Shown here: positions 44,812-54,159 of the stretch, in pieces | How positions within the stretch are numbered: position 1 is the first letter of the stretch | Layout of the letters: the number at the start of each line of letters is the position of its first letter | Assembly: GCF_007679325.1 (NCBI RefSeq) | Contig: NZ_VEGI01000001.1 | Location: 992,001-1,056,000, forward strand | Source of the DNA: Arthrobacter sp. U41 | GTDB lineage: Bacteria > Actinomycetota > Actinomycetes > Actinomycetales > Micrococcaceae | Direction: 5' to 3' | DNA: 64,000 nucleotides | Notes under the pieces: model-generated | The model's database searches: none | The model's input: only the letters and a program-made list of their open reading frames with translations | What the model was told of the DNA's origin: nothing | Translations under genes and position numbers: made by a program

Positions 44812-46530
44812 TCAGGCAACTTCCGGCGGCAGCATCAGGCGTGCACCCGGGATCGCGTTGAGCAGTGCCTTCGTGTAGTCCTTCTGCGGAGCTTCGAAGA
44901 CCTCATCCGTGGAACCGGTTTCCACCAGCTTGCCCTTTTCCATGACACACACGTGGTCGGCGATCTGCCGCACCACCGCAAGGTCGTGGGTGATGAACAG
45001 GTAGGTCAGGCCCAGCCTGGACTGCAGTTCGGCGAGCAGGTTCAGCACCTGCGCCTGCACCAGGACGTCCAGGGCGGAGACAGCCTCGTCACAGATGATG
45101 ACCTCGGGATCCAGTGCCAGGGCACGTGCGATCGCCACGCGCTGGCGCTGTCCGCCCGAGAGCTCGTTCGGGTACCGCTGCATGGTGGACTGCGGCAGCG
45201 ACACCTGGTCCAGCAGTTCGCGGACCTTTTTCTCCCGGCTGGCCTTGTCCCCGATCTTGTGGACCCGCAGCGGTTCCTCGATGGTCCGGTAGATGTTGTA
45301 CATCGGATCGAGCGAACCGTAGGGGTCCTGGAAGATCGGCTGCACCCGCCGGCGGAAAGCGAAGATCTCCTTCGGCTTCAGCGCGGAGGTGTCGACGCCG
45401 TCGAAGATGATCTTGCCGGACGTCGGCTCCAGCAGGTTCAGGACCATCTGCGCCACGGTGGACTTGCCGGAACCCGACTCGCCCACGATCGCCGTCGTCG
45501 TGCCGCGCTTGACGTTGAAGGAAACGTCGTCGACGGCGGTGAAGTCGGTGGACTTGCCGAATCCCGCGCGCAGTTTGAAGACCTTGCTCAGGTTCTGGAT
45601 CTGCAGCACGTCTTCGGTCATGACCGGTTTGGCCGCAACGCCCTCACCGGGGACCAGCAGTTCGTTGGACGCGACACCGTGCTCCTTGGCCACCTGGATC
45701 CGCCGTGACGCCAGCGACGGCGCCGAGGCCACCAGCCGCTGGGTGTAGGGGTGCTGCGGGTTCTGTAGCAGTTCCAGGGACGGGCCGGCCTCGACGACGT
45801 TGCCGCGGTACATGACCACAACCTTGTCGGCACGCTCGGCAGCCAGTCCGAGGTCGTGGGTGATGAGCAGCACGGAAGTGCCCAGTTCCGAGGTCATCTT
45901 TTCGAGGTGGTCCAGGATCTGGCGCTGCACGGTCACGTCCAGGGCCGACGTCGGCTCATCGGCGATGAGCAGGCGCGGCTGGCAGGACAGGCCGATGGCG
46001 ATCAGCGCGCGCTGGCGCATGCCGCCGGAGAACTCGTGCGGGTACTGCTTCGCCCGCCGGGCGGCGTCCGGCAGGCCGGCCTGTGCGAGGACCTTGGCGA
46101 CGTCGTCCGGACCGCTGGGGCGGCCGTTGGCCTTCAGCGTCTCCTTGACCTGGTCGCCGATCTTCCAGACCGGGTTCAGGTTGGACATCGGGTCCTGCGG
46201 GACCATGCCGATGATGTTGCCGCGCAGTTCGATCATGCGCTTCTCGGAAGCGTGCGAGATGTCTTCGCCGTCGAGCAGGATCTGCCCGCCGGCAACCCGG
46301 CCGTTGCCGGGCAACAGGCCGATTGCGGCCAACGCCGTCGTGGACTTGCCGGAACCGGACTCGCCCACAATGGCGACTGTCTCGCCCGGCATGATGGTCA
46401 GGTGTGCGTTGCGCACAGCCTGGACCTCGCCGCTGCCGGTGGTGAAGGAGATCGCGAGATCGCGGATTTCCAGGAGTGGCCGGTCGGCCGTGGTTCCGGT
46501 CTCGTGGATCGTGACGTCGGAAGTTGCCAT
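44812..46530 (-). CDS. Oligopeptide ABC transporter, double ATPase (system 2)
   Basis: A 572-residue protein with two ATP-binding domains in one chain (DppD plus DppF type). Walker A GESGSGKST occurs twice, with signatures FSGGMRQRA and LSGGQRQRV and two DEP/DEAV Walker B regions ([18 protein letters not shown]). Oligo/dipeptide C-terminal segments HPYTQRLV and KDYTKALL follow each half. AAGGAGG precedes the ATG at 46530. Last gene of the system 2 operon. Confidence 0.93.
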   Translation of the reverse strand: MATSDVTIHETGTTADRPLLEIRDLAISFTTGSGEVQAVRNAHLTIMPGETVAIVGESGSGKSTTALAAIGLLPGNGRVAGGQILLDGEDISHASEKRMIELRGNIIGMVPQDPMSNLNPVWKIGDQVKETLKANGRPSGPDDVAKVLAQAGLPDAARRAKQYPHEFSGGMRQRALIAIGLSCQPRLLIADEPTSALDVTVQRQILDHLEKMTSELGTSVLLITHDLGLAAERADKVVVMYRGNVVEAGPSLELLQNPQHPYTQRLVASAPSLASRRIQVAKEHGVASNELLVPGEGVAAKPVMTEDVLQIQNLSKVFKLRAGFGKSTDFTAVDDVSFNVKRGTTTAIVGESGSGKSTVAQMVLNLLEPTSGKIIFDGVDTSALKPKEIFAFRRRVQPIFQDPYGSLDPMYNIYRTIEEPLRVHKIGDKASREKKVRELLDQVSLPQSTMQRYPNELSGGQRQRVAIARALALDPEVIICDEAVSALDVLVQAQVLNLLAELQSRLGLTYLFITHDLAVVRQIADHVCVMEKGKLVETGSTDEVFEAPQKDYTKALLNAIPGARLMLPPEVA

Positions 46531-46541
46531 GATTGCCTCCT

Positions 46542-47492
46542 TCATCGCTGACGGCTCTTGGGATCGAGTGCATCACGGAGGGCATCGCCCAGCATGATGA
46601 AGCTCAACACGGTGATGGACAGGGCAGCTGCCGGGTAGAGCAGAACAGCCGGGTTGGTGCGGATGGATGCCTGCGCCGCGGAAATGTCATTGCCCCAGGA
46701 CATCACGGAGCCGGGCATGCCGATTCCGAGGAACGAGAGCGTGGCCTCGGCGACGATGAAGACGCCGAGCTCCATGGTGGCGAGCACAATGATCGGCGCC
46801 AGCGCGTTGGGCAGCACGTGGCTGACCAGGGATCCCACCCGGGAGACACCCAGTGATCGGGCGGCCGTGACGAAATCGGCGTTGCGCACCTCGATCACGG
46901 CGCCGCGGGTGATGCGGGCCATTTGCGGCCAGCCCAGCACCACCAGGACCAGGACCACTGTTCCGACTCCGCGGTTTTCGCGCAGGAGCGGAAGCTGGGT
47001 GATGACGAGGGCGCCGAGGATGATCGGCAGGGCGAAGAAGATGTCGCCGAGACGGGCGATCACGGTATCCACCCAGCCGCCGAAGAAGCCGGCCAGCGCA
47101 CCGAGGGTTACGCCGATGATCAACACGGAGATCACGGAGAATACGCCCACCATCAGCGACGCCTGGGTGCCGTGGATGATGCGCGAATAGATGTCGCAGC
47201 CCTGGAAGGTGAAGCCCAGGGGGTGCCCTTCGGTGGGGGCGCCGTTGGAGTTCGCCAGCACACAGCCGTTGTCCGGCTCAACCTGGGTGAAGAGGCCCGG
47301 GAAGACGGCAACGATGACAATCAGCGCGATCATGACCGCGGAAATGATAAAAAGCGGACGACGGCGGAGCTTGCGCCAGGCGTCTGCCCAGAGGCTCAGC
47401 GGCGCCTCGTCGGTTTTGACTGCGTCCGTTGCCAGCAGCGGGGTCTCCTCGACCGGGGCAACGAAGTGTTCGGCTTTGCGGTTAGTTTTCAT
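46542..47492 (-). CDS. Oligopeptide ABC transporter permease, DppC type (system 2)
   Basis: A 316-residue permease. A cytosolic tail of about 50 residues comes first, then a helix (LFIISAVMIALIVIVAVFPGLF), a periplasmic loop containing HPLGFTFQGCDIYSRI, and four to five more helices. The EAA loop lies around NADFVTAARSLGVSRVGSLVSHVLPNALAP. The start at 47492 overlaps the DppB-type gene by 11 bp. Confidence 0.93.
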   Translation of the reverse strand: MKTNRKAEHFVAPVEETPLLATDAVKTDEAPLSLWADAWRKLRRRPLFIISAVMIALIVIVAVFPGLFTQVEPDNGCVLANSNGAPTEGHPLGFTFQGCDIYSRIIHGTQASLMVGVFSVISVLIIGVTLGALAGFFGGWVDTVIARLGDIFFALPIILGALVITQLPLLRENRGVGTVVLVLVVLGWPQMARITRGAVIEVRNADFVTAARSLGVSRVGSLVSHVLPNALAPIIVLATMELGVFIVAEATLSFLGIGMPGSVMSWGNDISAAQASIRTNPAVLLYPAAALSITVLSFIMLGDALRDALDPKSRQR

Positions 47493-48411
47493 AGCGGATC
47501 CTCGGGTCAAGCCAGGCGTACAGCAGGTCGACCAACAGGTTGGCGAGCACGAAGACCAGCACCAGGACGCTCACAATGGCGACCACGGTGGGGCCTTCGC
47601 TTCGGAGAATGGCCTGGTAGAGCTTCTGGCCAACGCCGGGGACGTTGAAGATGGCTTCGGTCACGATCGCGCCGCCCATCAGCGCACCCAGGCTGGCGCC
47701 GAGGTATGTGATCACCGGGATCAGCGAGTTGCGCAGGACGTGCGTGGTCACCACCTGGCGGCGGGCCAGGCCCTTGGCCGTGGCGGTGCGGACGTAGTCG
47801 GCGTTCATGTTCTCGATAACGGAGGCACGCGTCAGGCGCAGCACGTAGGCGAAGGACACCATGCCGAGGACCACCGCGGGAAGGATCAGGCTCCCCCACG
47901 TGACGTTCGAGCCGACCGTTGGTTTGGCCCACCCCAGTTGCACACCGATCAGCAGCTGCAGTGCGAAGCCGAGCACGAAGGTGGGAATGGCGATCACAAC
48001 GAGGGACAGCACGAGGACCGAGCTGTCGAAGATGCCGCCCTTGCGCAGGCCGGCGACCAGGCCGAAGGCGATGCCGAACACGCCCTGGATGATGAGGGCT
48101 TCAATCGCGAGCATGGCCGTGACCGGGAAGACGCGGGCCAGGGTGTCGGCAATCGGCTGGCCGGTGAAGTCGACGCCGAGGTTGAAGGTGAAGAGGTTCT
48201 TGAGGAACAGGCCGTACTGGACCCAGAACGGCTCGTCCAGGTTGTACTGCTGGCGCAGCTGCGCGATGACGGCCTCGCTAGGCGGGCGGTCTCCGAAGAG
48301 CGCGCGGATGGGGTCGCCGGGAAGGGCGAAGACCATGAAGTAGACGAGCAGGGTGGTTCCGAGGAATACCGGAATGACCTGCAGCAGGCGCCGGAGGATG
48401 AACTGGATCAC
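47482..48411 (-). CDS. Oligopeptide ABC transporter permease, DppB type (system 2)
   Basis: A 309-residue permease of normal length. N-terminal ILRRLLQVIPVFLGTTLLVYFMV, FALPGDP, GQPIADTLARVFP and the EAA loop MNADYVRTATAKGLARRQVVTTHVLRNSLIPV are diagnostic. GTG start at 48411 preceded by GGAGGAG with 5 bases between. It follows the binding protein gene across a 140-bp gap containing a hairpin. Confidence 0.93.
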   Translation of the reverse strand: MIQFILRRLLQVIPVFLGTTLLVYFMVFALPGDPIRALFGDRPPSEAVIAQLRQQYNLDEPFWVQYGLFLKNLFTFNLGVDFTGQPIADTLARVFPVTAMLAIEALIIQGVFGIAFGLVAGLRKGGIFDSSVLVLSLVVIAIPTFVLGFALQLLIGVQLGWAKPTVGSNVTWGSLILPAVVLGMVSFAYVLRLTRASVIENMNADYVRTATAKGLARRQVVTTHVLRNSLIPVITYLGASLGALMGGAIVTEAIFNVPGVGQKLYQAILRSEGPTVVAIVSVLVLVFVLANLLVDLLYAWLDPRIRYEN

Positions 48412-48484
48412 AGCAGCTCCTCCGGTGAGAGGGTGGAACGAAGGGAGATCATGGGGGACAGCTTCCTGCCGGTTTCAAGCATAT

Positions 48485-48509
48485 GGGGGTCCGGCAAGGC
48501 CGGACCCCC
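48485..48509 (-). terminator. Intercistronic hairpin between binding protein and permease genes (system 2)
   Basis: An 11-bp perfect stem (GGGGGTCCGGC with 48499-48509) has an AAG loop and no U-tract. Probably an RNA-stabilising or partial terminator hairpin that keeps binding-protein mRNA in excess of the permease message. Confidence 0.6.
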
Positions 48510-48551
48510 AAGCTTTAGTGATGTGTGAATGAGTTCCAGGAACTCAGGAAG

Positions 48552-50237
48552 TTACTTGGCCGTGATGGCCCAGTACTGCAGAACGCCGTTCCAGCCGGAG
48601 TCAACGTTGCTGACGTTCTGGCTCCAGACAGCCTGGCGTGCGTTGTACCACAGCGGCAGGTTGGGGAGGTCCTTGAACAGGATCTCCTGCGCCTGGGTGA
48701 ACTTCTTGTTGGCGTCCTCGGTGGACTGAGCGCCCAGGCCTTCGTTGAGGAGCTTGTCGAACTCGGGGTTCGAGTAGCCCTCGTAGTTGGCGCTGGCGCC
48801 GGTCTTCAGGAGCGGGCCCAGGAAGTTGTAGAGCGACGGGTAGTCGGCCTGCCAGCCGGCGCGGGTCAGACCCGGCAGTTCCTTCGAGCTGCGCAGCTCC
48901 AGGATTTCAGCGAACTTGGCGAAGGGCTGGCCTTCGGCCTTGATTCCCAGGTTGTTCTTGAAGTTGTTGGCAACGGCGTCGATCCATTCCTTGTTGCCGC
49001 CGTCAGTGTTGTACGCGAGCTGCAGGGTCTTGTCTGCGGGCCACGGGGTGATGGCGTCAGCCTTGGCCCAGAGTTCCTTTGCCTTGGCGGCATCGAACTT
49101 CAGGACCTCGGAACCGGCCACGTTTTCGTTGTAGCCGTCAATGGCCGGGGAGGTGAAGTCCTTGGCCGGGATGCGCGTACCGGAGAAGATGACCTTGGTG
49201 ATCTCGTCGCGGTTGATCGCCATGGAGAGTGCCTGGCGGCGCAGCTGGCCTGCTTCGCCCGTGAACTCGGGCAGGTAGCCCGGGATGTTCAGGGTGGAGT
49301 TGCCGGCGTACGGCTTGTTCAGGTTGTTCTCCGGGAAATCCGAGGTGAACGTCGTCAGGGCGTTCGTGGGCAGAACGTCCGTGACATCCAGGTTGTTGCC
49401 CTGGACGTCCGTGTAGGCCGGGGCCGGATCGGTGTAGAACTTGAAGGTCACGCCGCCGTTCTTGGCTTCGCGGGCACCCTTGTAGTCCGGGTTCTTGACC
49501 AGGGCGATCTGGCTGTCGTGCTGCCAGGCGCCTTCCTTCTCCATCTTGTACGGGCCGTTGCCGACCGGGTTCTCGCCGTACTTCTTCGGATCCTTGATGG
49601 CCTCGGCGGGCAGCGGCATAAACGCCGAGTAGCCCAGGCGCAGCGGCCAGTCGGCTTCCGGCTGGGCCAGCTTGACCTCAATGGTGGTGTCGTCCTTCAG
49701 GACCAGGCCGGAGAGGGTCTGGGCGGTGGGGGCGGGGACGTCGGTCTCTTTGCCGTCCGCTCCCTTCTGCGTCTTGGTGGCGCTGACGGCGTCGTAGCCC
49801 TCGATGGACTCGAAGAAGCTGCTGTTGCCCTGCGCGTTGGTGCTCAACGCGGCAAAGTTCCAGGCGTCCACGAAGCTCTTGGCGGTGACTTCCTCGCCGT
49901 TGGTGAACTTGGTGCCCGTCTTGACCTTGATGGTGTAGTTCTGGCCGTCCGGGGATTCGATGGACTCGGCCAGGGCGTTGACCGACTTGCCGCTGGGGTC
50001 GTAGCTGGTGAGGCCCTCGAAGAGCAGCTCAACGACGCGGCCGCCGTAGACTTCGCCGGTGTTGGCGGGCATCAGGGGGTTCTGCGGTTCGTTGCTGTAA
50101 GCCGTGATGACCTTGTTGGGGTCGCCGGCAGCCTGGTCGGCACCGTTTGAGGTGCCGCCTCCGGCACCGCATCCGGTCAGGGCGAGAGCGGCGATGGCCA
50201 CCATGCCCAGTGCTTTGGAAGTGCGCGAAAAACGCAT
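48552..50237 (-). CDS. Oligopeptide-binding lipoprotein (system 2)
   Basis: A 561-residue SBP_bac_5 protein. The lipobox LTGC places the lipid anchor at C23. AYSNEPQNPLMPANTGEVYGGRVVELLFEGL and the YRQALSMAINRDEI-like RRQALSMAINRDEI segment are characteristic. KFTNGEEVTAKSFVDAWNF is the usual peptide-binding region. AGGAGG lies 4 bases before the ATG at 50237. First gene of system 2. The ligand is probably short peptides, but nickel, sugar or opine uptake by the same family cannot be excluded. Confidence 0.94.
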   Translation of the reverse strand: MRFSRTSKALGMVAIAALALTGCGAGGGTSNGADQAAGDPNKVITAYSNEPQNPLMPANTGEVYGGRVVELLFEGLTSYDPSGKSVNALAESIESPDGQNYTIKVKTGTKFTNGEEVTAKSFVDAWNFAALSTNAQGNSSFFESIEGYDAVSATKTQKGADGKETDVPAPTAQTLSGLVLKDDTTIEVKLAQPEADWPLRLGYSAFMPLPAEAIKDPKKYGENPVGNGPYKMEKEGAWQHDSQIALVKNPDYKGAREAKNGGVTFKFYTDPAPAYTDVQGNNLDVTDVLPTNALTTFTSDFPENNLNKPYAGNSTLNIPGYLPEFTGEAGQLRRQALSMAINRDEITKVIFSGTRIPAKDFTSPAIDGYNENVAGSEVLKFDAAKAKELWAKADAITPWPADKTLQLAYNTDGGNKEWIDAVANNFKNNLGIKAEGQPFAKFAEILELRSSKELPGLTRAGWQADYPSLYNFLGPLLKTGASANYEGYSNPEFDKLLNEGLGAQSTEDANKKFTQAQEILFKDLPNLPLWYNARQAVWSQNVSNVDSGWNGVLQYWAITAK

Positions 50238-50489
50238 TCCGCCTCCTATGAGTTTGGGGGAGTTCGTGAGGGAAAAACTTATGTTTCCCCGCAGGCAGGC
50301 ACAGGGGTATCCCCTGTGACGTGGCCTACATACACGAGTAGCCTAACCCCAGACTGTCCGGATGTTGGAACTCTGTTGCCAAACCGTGACCCGACAAAAG
50401 CGTGACCGCTAGCGTCAAGCGCAATGTATTTCAAGTCACACGCTACTGGCTGGTAGTATTCGCCGCCCGGCGATCCCGGTTAGGGCCAG

Positions 50490-52319
50490 TTAACTCGGAT
50501 CTGCCGCCATCAACTGCGCCCGCAACTCGCGTCGTTCCCGCTGTTTTTCGGGATCCGGCAGCGGCACGGCGGCCAGGAGACGCTGGGTGTAGGGTTCCTG
50601 CGGGTTGCGCAGGATCTGGTCGCGGGTGCCCTGCTCGACGATGCGGCCGCGCTGCATCACGCAGATCCTGTCCGCCAGCACATCGACGACGGCGAGGTCG
50701 TGGGTCACGAAGAGGCAGGCAAAGCCGAGCTCCTTCTGCAGGTTCTGGAACAGATCGAGCACCTTTGCCTGCACGGACACGTCCAGCGCAGAGGTGGGCT
50801 CGTCGGCGACCATCAGTTTCGGCTTGAGGGAGAGCGCCCGGGCGATGCCAACGCGCTGCTTCTGGCCGCCGGAGAGCTCATGCGGGTAGCGGTTGCGGTA
50901 GTTGCGCGGGAGCTCCACCTGATCCAGCAGCGCTTCGATCCGCTTCTGCAGCTCGACGCCCTTCGCCACGCCGGCCAGGAACATCGGCTCGCCAATGCTC
51001 TCGCCGATGGGAAGCCGCGGGTTCAGCGACGACGACGGGTCCTGGAAGACCATGCCGACGTGGCGTCGCATCTCGTGAAGCTGCCGGCCGTTCCGCTTCG
51101 CCGCGGAAATGTCCTGGCCGACCACCTTCATAGTGCCGGCCGCCACGGGCAGCAGGCCGACGGCGGCGCGGCCGATCGTGGTCTTGCCCGAACCGGACTC
51201 CCCCACCAGCCCGACAACCTGCCCTGGATAGATCACCAGGTTGGCCCCCTCCACGGCGCGGAACGCGGGGACCCGGCCCTGCTTGGGGTACTCGATGGCC
51301 ACATCGGTCAGCTCCAGCACCGGCTCGCCCTGCGGCTTCGCAGCGGCTGCAGCGGCGAGGGCAGCTGCGTTCTCGCGTTCGCGCCGGAGGAGTTGCTCCT
51401 CCGGAATGGAGGTGAGTTCGGCGTGGGCGGCGGCAGCGAGGGCCGCGGTGACGTCCACTTCCCCGCTGGTGTCCGAGCCTCCCTGGCCGAGGTGCGGAAC
51501 GGCCGCCAGCAGGGCCTTGGTGTATTCGTGCTGCGGGTTGTGGAAGATCTGGGCGGCCGTGCCGGTTTCAACGATCACGCCGCGGCGCATCACCGCGATC
51601 CGGTCCGCCAGGTCAGCCACGACGCCCATGTCGTGTGTGATCAGGACGATGGCGCTGTCCAGCTTGTTGCGCAGGTTCCGCATGAGGTCCAGGATTTCCG
51701 CCTGGACGGTCACATCGAGTGCCGTGGTGGGCTCATCCGCGATGAGCAGCTTGGGATCACAGGACAGGGACTGGGCAATCATGGCGCGCTGCCGCTGGCC
51801 GCCGGAGAGCTGGTGGGGATAGGAGCGGAAGGCCTTCTCCGGGTCGGGCAGCTCCACGAGCTCGAGCATACGCAGGGCGCGGAGCCGGGCTTCGTCGGGA
51901 GACACTTCGCTGTGCAGCCGAACCGTCTCCACGATCTGGGCGCCCACCGTGTAGACCGGGTTCAGGGCCGTCATGGGCTCCTGGAAGATCACGGCAACTT
52001 CCTTGCCCCGGACGGCCCGGATGTTCGCCTCGTTCGTCCCCAGCAGTTCCTGCCCGACGAGCTTGACGCTTCCGGTCACCCGGCTGTTGCTCGGCAGCAG
52101 GCCCAGCAGGGCCATCGAACTGGCACTCTTGCCGGATCCGGACTCCCCCACGATCGCGAGAACTTCACCGGCACGCACCTCGTAGTTCAGACCGATCGCT
52201 GCCGGCACCCATTTCTTGTCCACGCCGAAGTCGACGCTCAACCCGCGGACCTCAAGTACGGGTTCGTTCCTGCCCGGAGCAGGGGCAACAACGGGATCGA
52301 GGGTGATGAAGTCAGTCAT
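50490..52319 (-). CDS. Oligopeptide ABC transporter, double ATPase (system 1)
   Basis: A 609-residue protein with two ATPase halves. Walker A GESGSGKSAS and GESGSGKTT, signatures LSGGQRQRA and LSGGQKQRV, Walker B ADEPTTALD and [10 protein letters not shown] linker of about 60 residues, rich in Ala/Glu, joins the halves. The ATG at 52319 is preferred to the upstream ATG at 52355 because it gives MTDFITL and has GAAGGAAAG upstream. Separated from its permease genes by an opposite-strand PH-like gene, so it may need its own promoter. Confidence 0.93.
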   Translation of the reverse strand: MTDFITLDPVVAPAPGRNEPVLEVRGLSVDFGVDKKWVPAAIGLNYEVRAGEVLAIVGESGSGKSASSMALLGLLPSNSRVTGSVKLVGQELLGTNEANIRAVRGKEVAVIFQEPMTALNPVYTVGAQIVETVRLHSEVSPDEARLRALRMLELVELPDPEKAFRSYPHQLSGGQRQRAMIAQSLSCDPKLLIADEPTTALDVTVQAEILDLMRNLRNKLDSAIVLITHDMGVVADLADRIAVMRRGVIVETGTAAQIFHNPQHEYTKALLAAVPHLGQGGSDTSGEVDVTAALAAAAHAELTSIPEEQLLRRERENAAALAAAAAAKPQGEPVLELTDVAIEYPKQGRVPAFRAVEGANLVIYPGQVVGLVGESGSGKTTIGRAAVGLLPVAAGTMKVVGQDISAAKRNGRQLHEMRRHVGMVFQDPSSSLNPRLPIGESIGEPMFLAGVAKGVELQKRIEALLDQVELPRNYRNRYPHELSGGQKQRVGIARALSLKPKLMVADEPTSALDVSVQAKVLDLFQNLQKELGFACLFVTHDLAVVDVLADRICVMQRGRIVEQGTRDQILRNPQEPYTQRLLAAVPLPDPEKQRERRELRAQLMAADPS

Positions 52320-52398
52320 GATGGGGCTTTCCTTCCACCCGGGCCGCCGGTTCACCGGGGATTAGTGCTGCGGCTCGGAATACTGAATTATTAGGGGC

Positions 52399-53025
52399 AT
52401 GAGCTCTACGCCGCATGCCGGTACCGTTGAAATCTTCAAGGCCCGAACGAATTTCTGGTTCGCCTGGCTGTCCTGGTCGGTTGCCGCGCTGGGCATCGTG
52501 GTCACGGTCATGACTGCCGGCCTCGAGGCCCTGGCCGGAACGGCGCCGCTGCTGCTGATCGCGTTCCTTGGCTGGCAGCTGTTCTGGATGCCCGCCGTCG
52601 TGGTCCACCAGCGCGGGGTCACGCTGGAGAACCCGTTCCGCACCGTCGTGGTGCCCTGGGAAGCGCTGGTGCATGTCGACACCCGCTTTGCCCTCACCCT
52701 GGTCACGGCCGATAAGAGCTACGCGGCCTGGGCAGCGCCCGCGCCCGGCATCTGGGGCGGGCGCAACGCCCAGCCGGAGGACCTCAGGGGCCTTCCCGCA
52801 ACAACCTACGGTCCCGGCCAGTCCGTGCGGCCCGGGGATCTCAAGACCACCGATTCCGGCCAGGCAGCGCGGATCGTACGGTCCCGCTGGCAGGACCTGG
52901 TGGAAAGCGGAGAGCTTGCCGCCGGTGACGCCGCCGCCGCGGTGAAGGTGACGTACCGCTGGGCGGCGGCTGCCGCCGTCGTACTGTTGCTGGCGGCCAG
53001 CTACTGGACGGTGGCCGCCCGGTAG
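52399..53025 (+). CDS. PH-like domain membrane protein, opposite to the opp genes
   Basis: A 208-residue protein. Two helices near the N-terminus (FWFAWLSWSVAALGIVVTVM and APLLLIAFLGWQLFWMPAVVV) precede a bacterial-PH-like stretch (VHQRGVTLENPFRTVVVPWEALVHVDTRFALTLVT). A cytosolic region and a final helix (AAAAAVVLLLAASYWTV) follow. Similar small PH6-type proteins are widespread in Actinobacteria. ATG at 52399 with TATTAG just upstream. It interrupts operon system 1 on the other strand. Function unknown. Confidence 0.8.
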   Translation: MSSTPHAGTVEIFKARTNFWFAWLSWSVAALGIVVTVMTAGLEALAGTAPLLLIAFLGWQLFWMPAVVVHQRGVTLENPFRTVVVPWEALVHVDTRFALTLVTADKSYAAWAAPAPGIWGGRNAQPEDLRGLPATTYGPGQSVRPGDLKTTDSGQAARIVRSRWQDLVESGELAAGDAAAAVKVTYRWAAAAAVVLLLAASYWTVAAR

Positions 53026-53058
53026 CTCGGCCGTGCAGTCGCTGCGGGACGTGGGCAC

Positions 53059-54159
53059 CTAGTGGTCCTTGGTTCCGTCGAACGCGGTGACAGGCGTCGG
53101 CTCAAGCGGATGCCCGGCGTCCTTGGCCTTCTTGGCGTTGAACTTCTTCTGCCGCGGATCGAAGGCGTCCCGCAGGCCGTCACCGATGAAGTTGATGCTC
53201 AGGCAGATCAGGACGATGAACAGGCCCGGGTACCAGAACAGCCACGGCCGCGTGGCAAAGGCCTCCTGATTCTGCGAAATGAGCAACCCCAGTGAGGTGT
53301 CCGGAGCCTTCACGCCGACGCCGAGGTAGCTCAGGGCCGTCTCGGTGAGGATTGCGGCGGACATGGTCAGCGTGATGTTGACAATCAGCACACCGACGGC
53401 GTTGGGCAGGATGTGCTTGAAGATGATCCTGGCGTTGCTGGCGCCCGAGATCCGGGCCGCGTCCACGAATTCGCGTTCACGCAGTGAGAGGAACTCCCCG
53501 CGCATCAGCCGGGCGAGTCCCACCCACGTGATCAGGCCGAGGAAGATGCCCAGCGCGAGGACGCCGTTGTTGCTGGCAAAGGAGGAAAACCAGCCGCCGG
53601 AGTCACGCCGGCCGGCCATCTGTGCCATCACGGCGGCGAGCAGCAGGCCCGGGATGATGATGATGACGTCGGTGAGGCGCATCAGCACCGCTTCGGTCCA
53701 GCCGCGGAAGTACCCGGACAGGGCCCCGACCACGACGCCGATAAAGCCGGCAATGAGCCCGATCACCACCATGACGGTGATGGACTGCTGGGCGCCGCGC
53801 ATGGTCATGGCGAAGAGGTCGCGGCCGATGCGGTCCTGGCCGAAGGGGTGCTCGCCCCAGGCCAGCGGCCACAGCGAGGCGGTGGGCACGCCGTCGTTGA
53901 CCAGCGGGGTGACCTCGTCGTGGCTGTATTTCCACCAGCCCGGGATGCCCCAGTAGCCCACGGAGGTGAATGCCATAACAAAGATGATGGAGAAGGCGAC
54001 GAGTCCGATGATGGCCCCGGTGTGGCCCAGGAACCGTTTCCGGACAATCTGCCCCTGGCTCAGGCCCTTGGCGTCGAGGACCGGCTCGATGCCGGCCGCG
54101 GACTGCGGCAGCCCCGCGTCTTCTGCCATGATCTCGTCCTGCTGACTTGGCTGGCTCAT
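53059..54159 (-). CDS. Oligopeptide ABC transporter permease, DppC type (system 1)
   Basis: A 366-residue permease, longer than usual at both ends. A 35-residue cytosolic tail is followed by GHTGAIIGLVAFSIIFVMAF, then a periplasmic loop with WGEHPFGQDRIGRDLFAM and five further helices. The EAA loop lies at REFVDAARISGASNARIIFKHILPNAVG. Overlaps the long DppB-type gene by ATGA. Confidence 0.93.
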   Translation of the reverse strand: MSQPSQQDEIMAEDAGLPQSAAGIEPVLDAKGLSQGQIVRKRFLGHTGAIIGLVAFSIIFVMAFTSVGYWGIPGWWKYSHDEVTPLVNDGVPTASLWPLAWGEHPFGQDRIGRDLFAMTMRGAQQSITVMVVIGLIAGFIGVVVGALSGYFRGWTEAVLMRLTDVIIIIPGLLLAAVMAQMAGRRDSGGWFSSFASNNGVLALGIFLGLITWVGLARLMRGEFLSLREREFVDAARISGASNARIIFKHILPNAVGVLIVNITLTMSAAILTETALSYLGVGVKAPDTSLGLLISQNQEAFATRPWLFWYPGLFIVLICLSINFIGDGLRDAFDPRQKKFNAKKAKDAGHPLEPTPVTAFDGTKDH

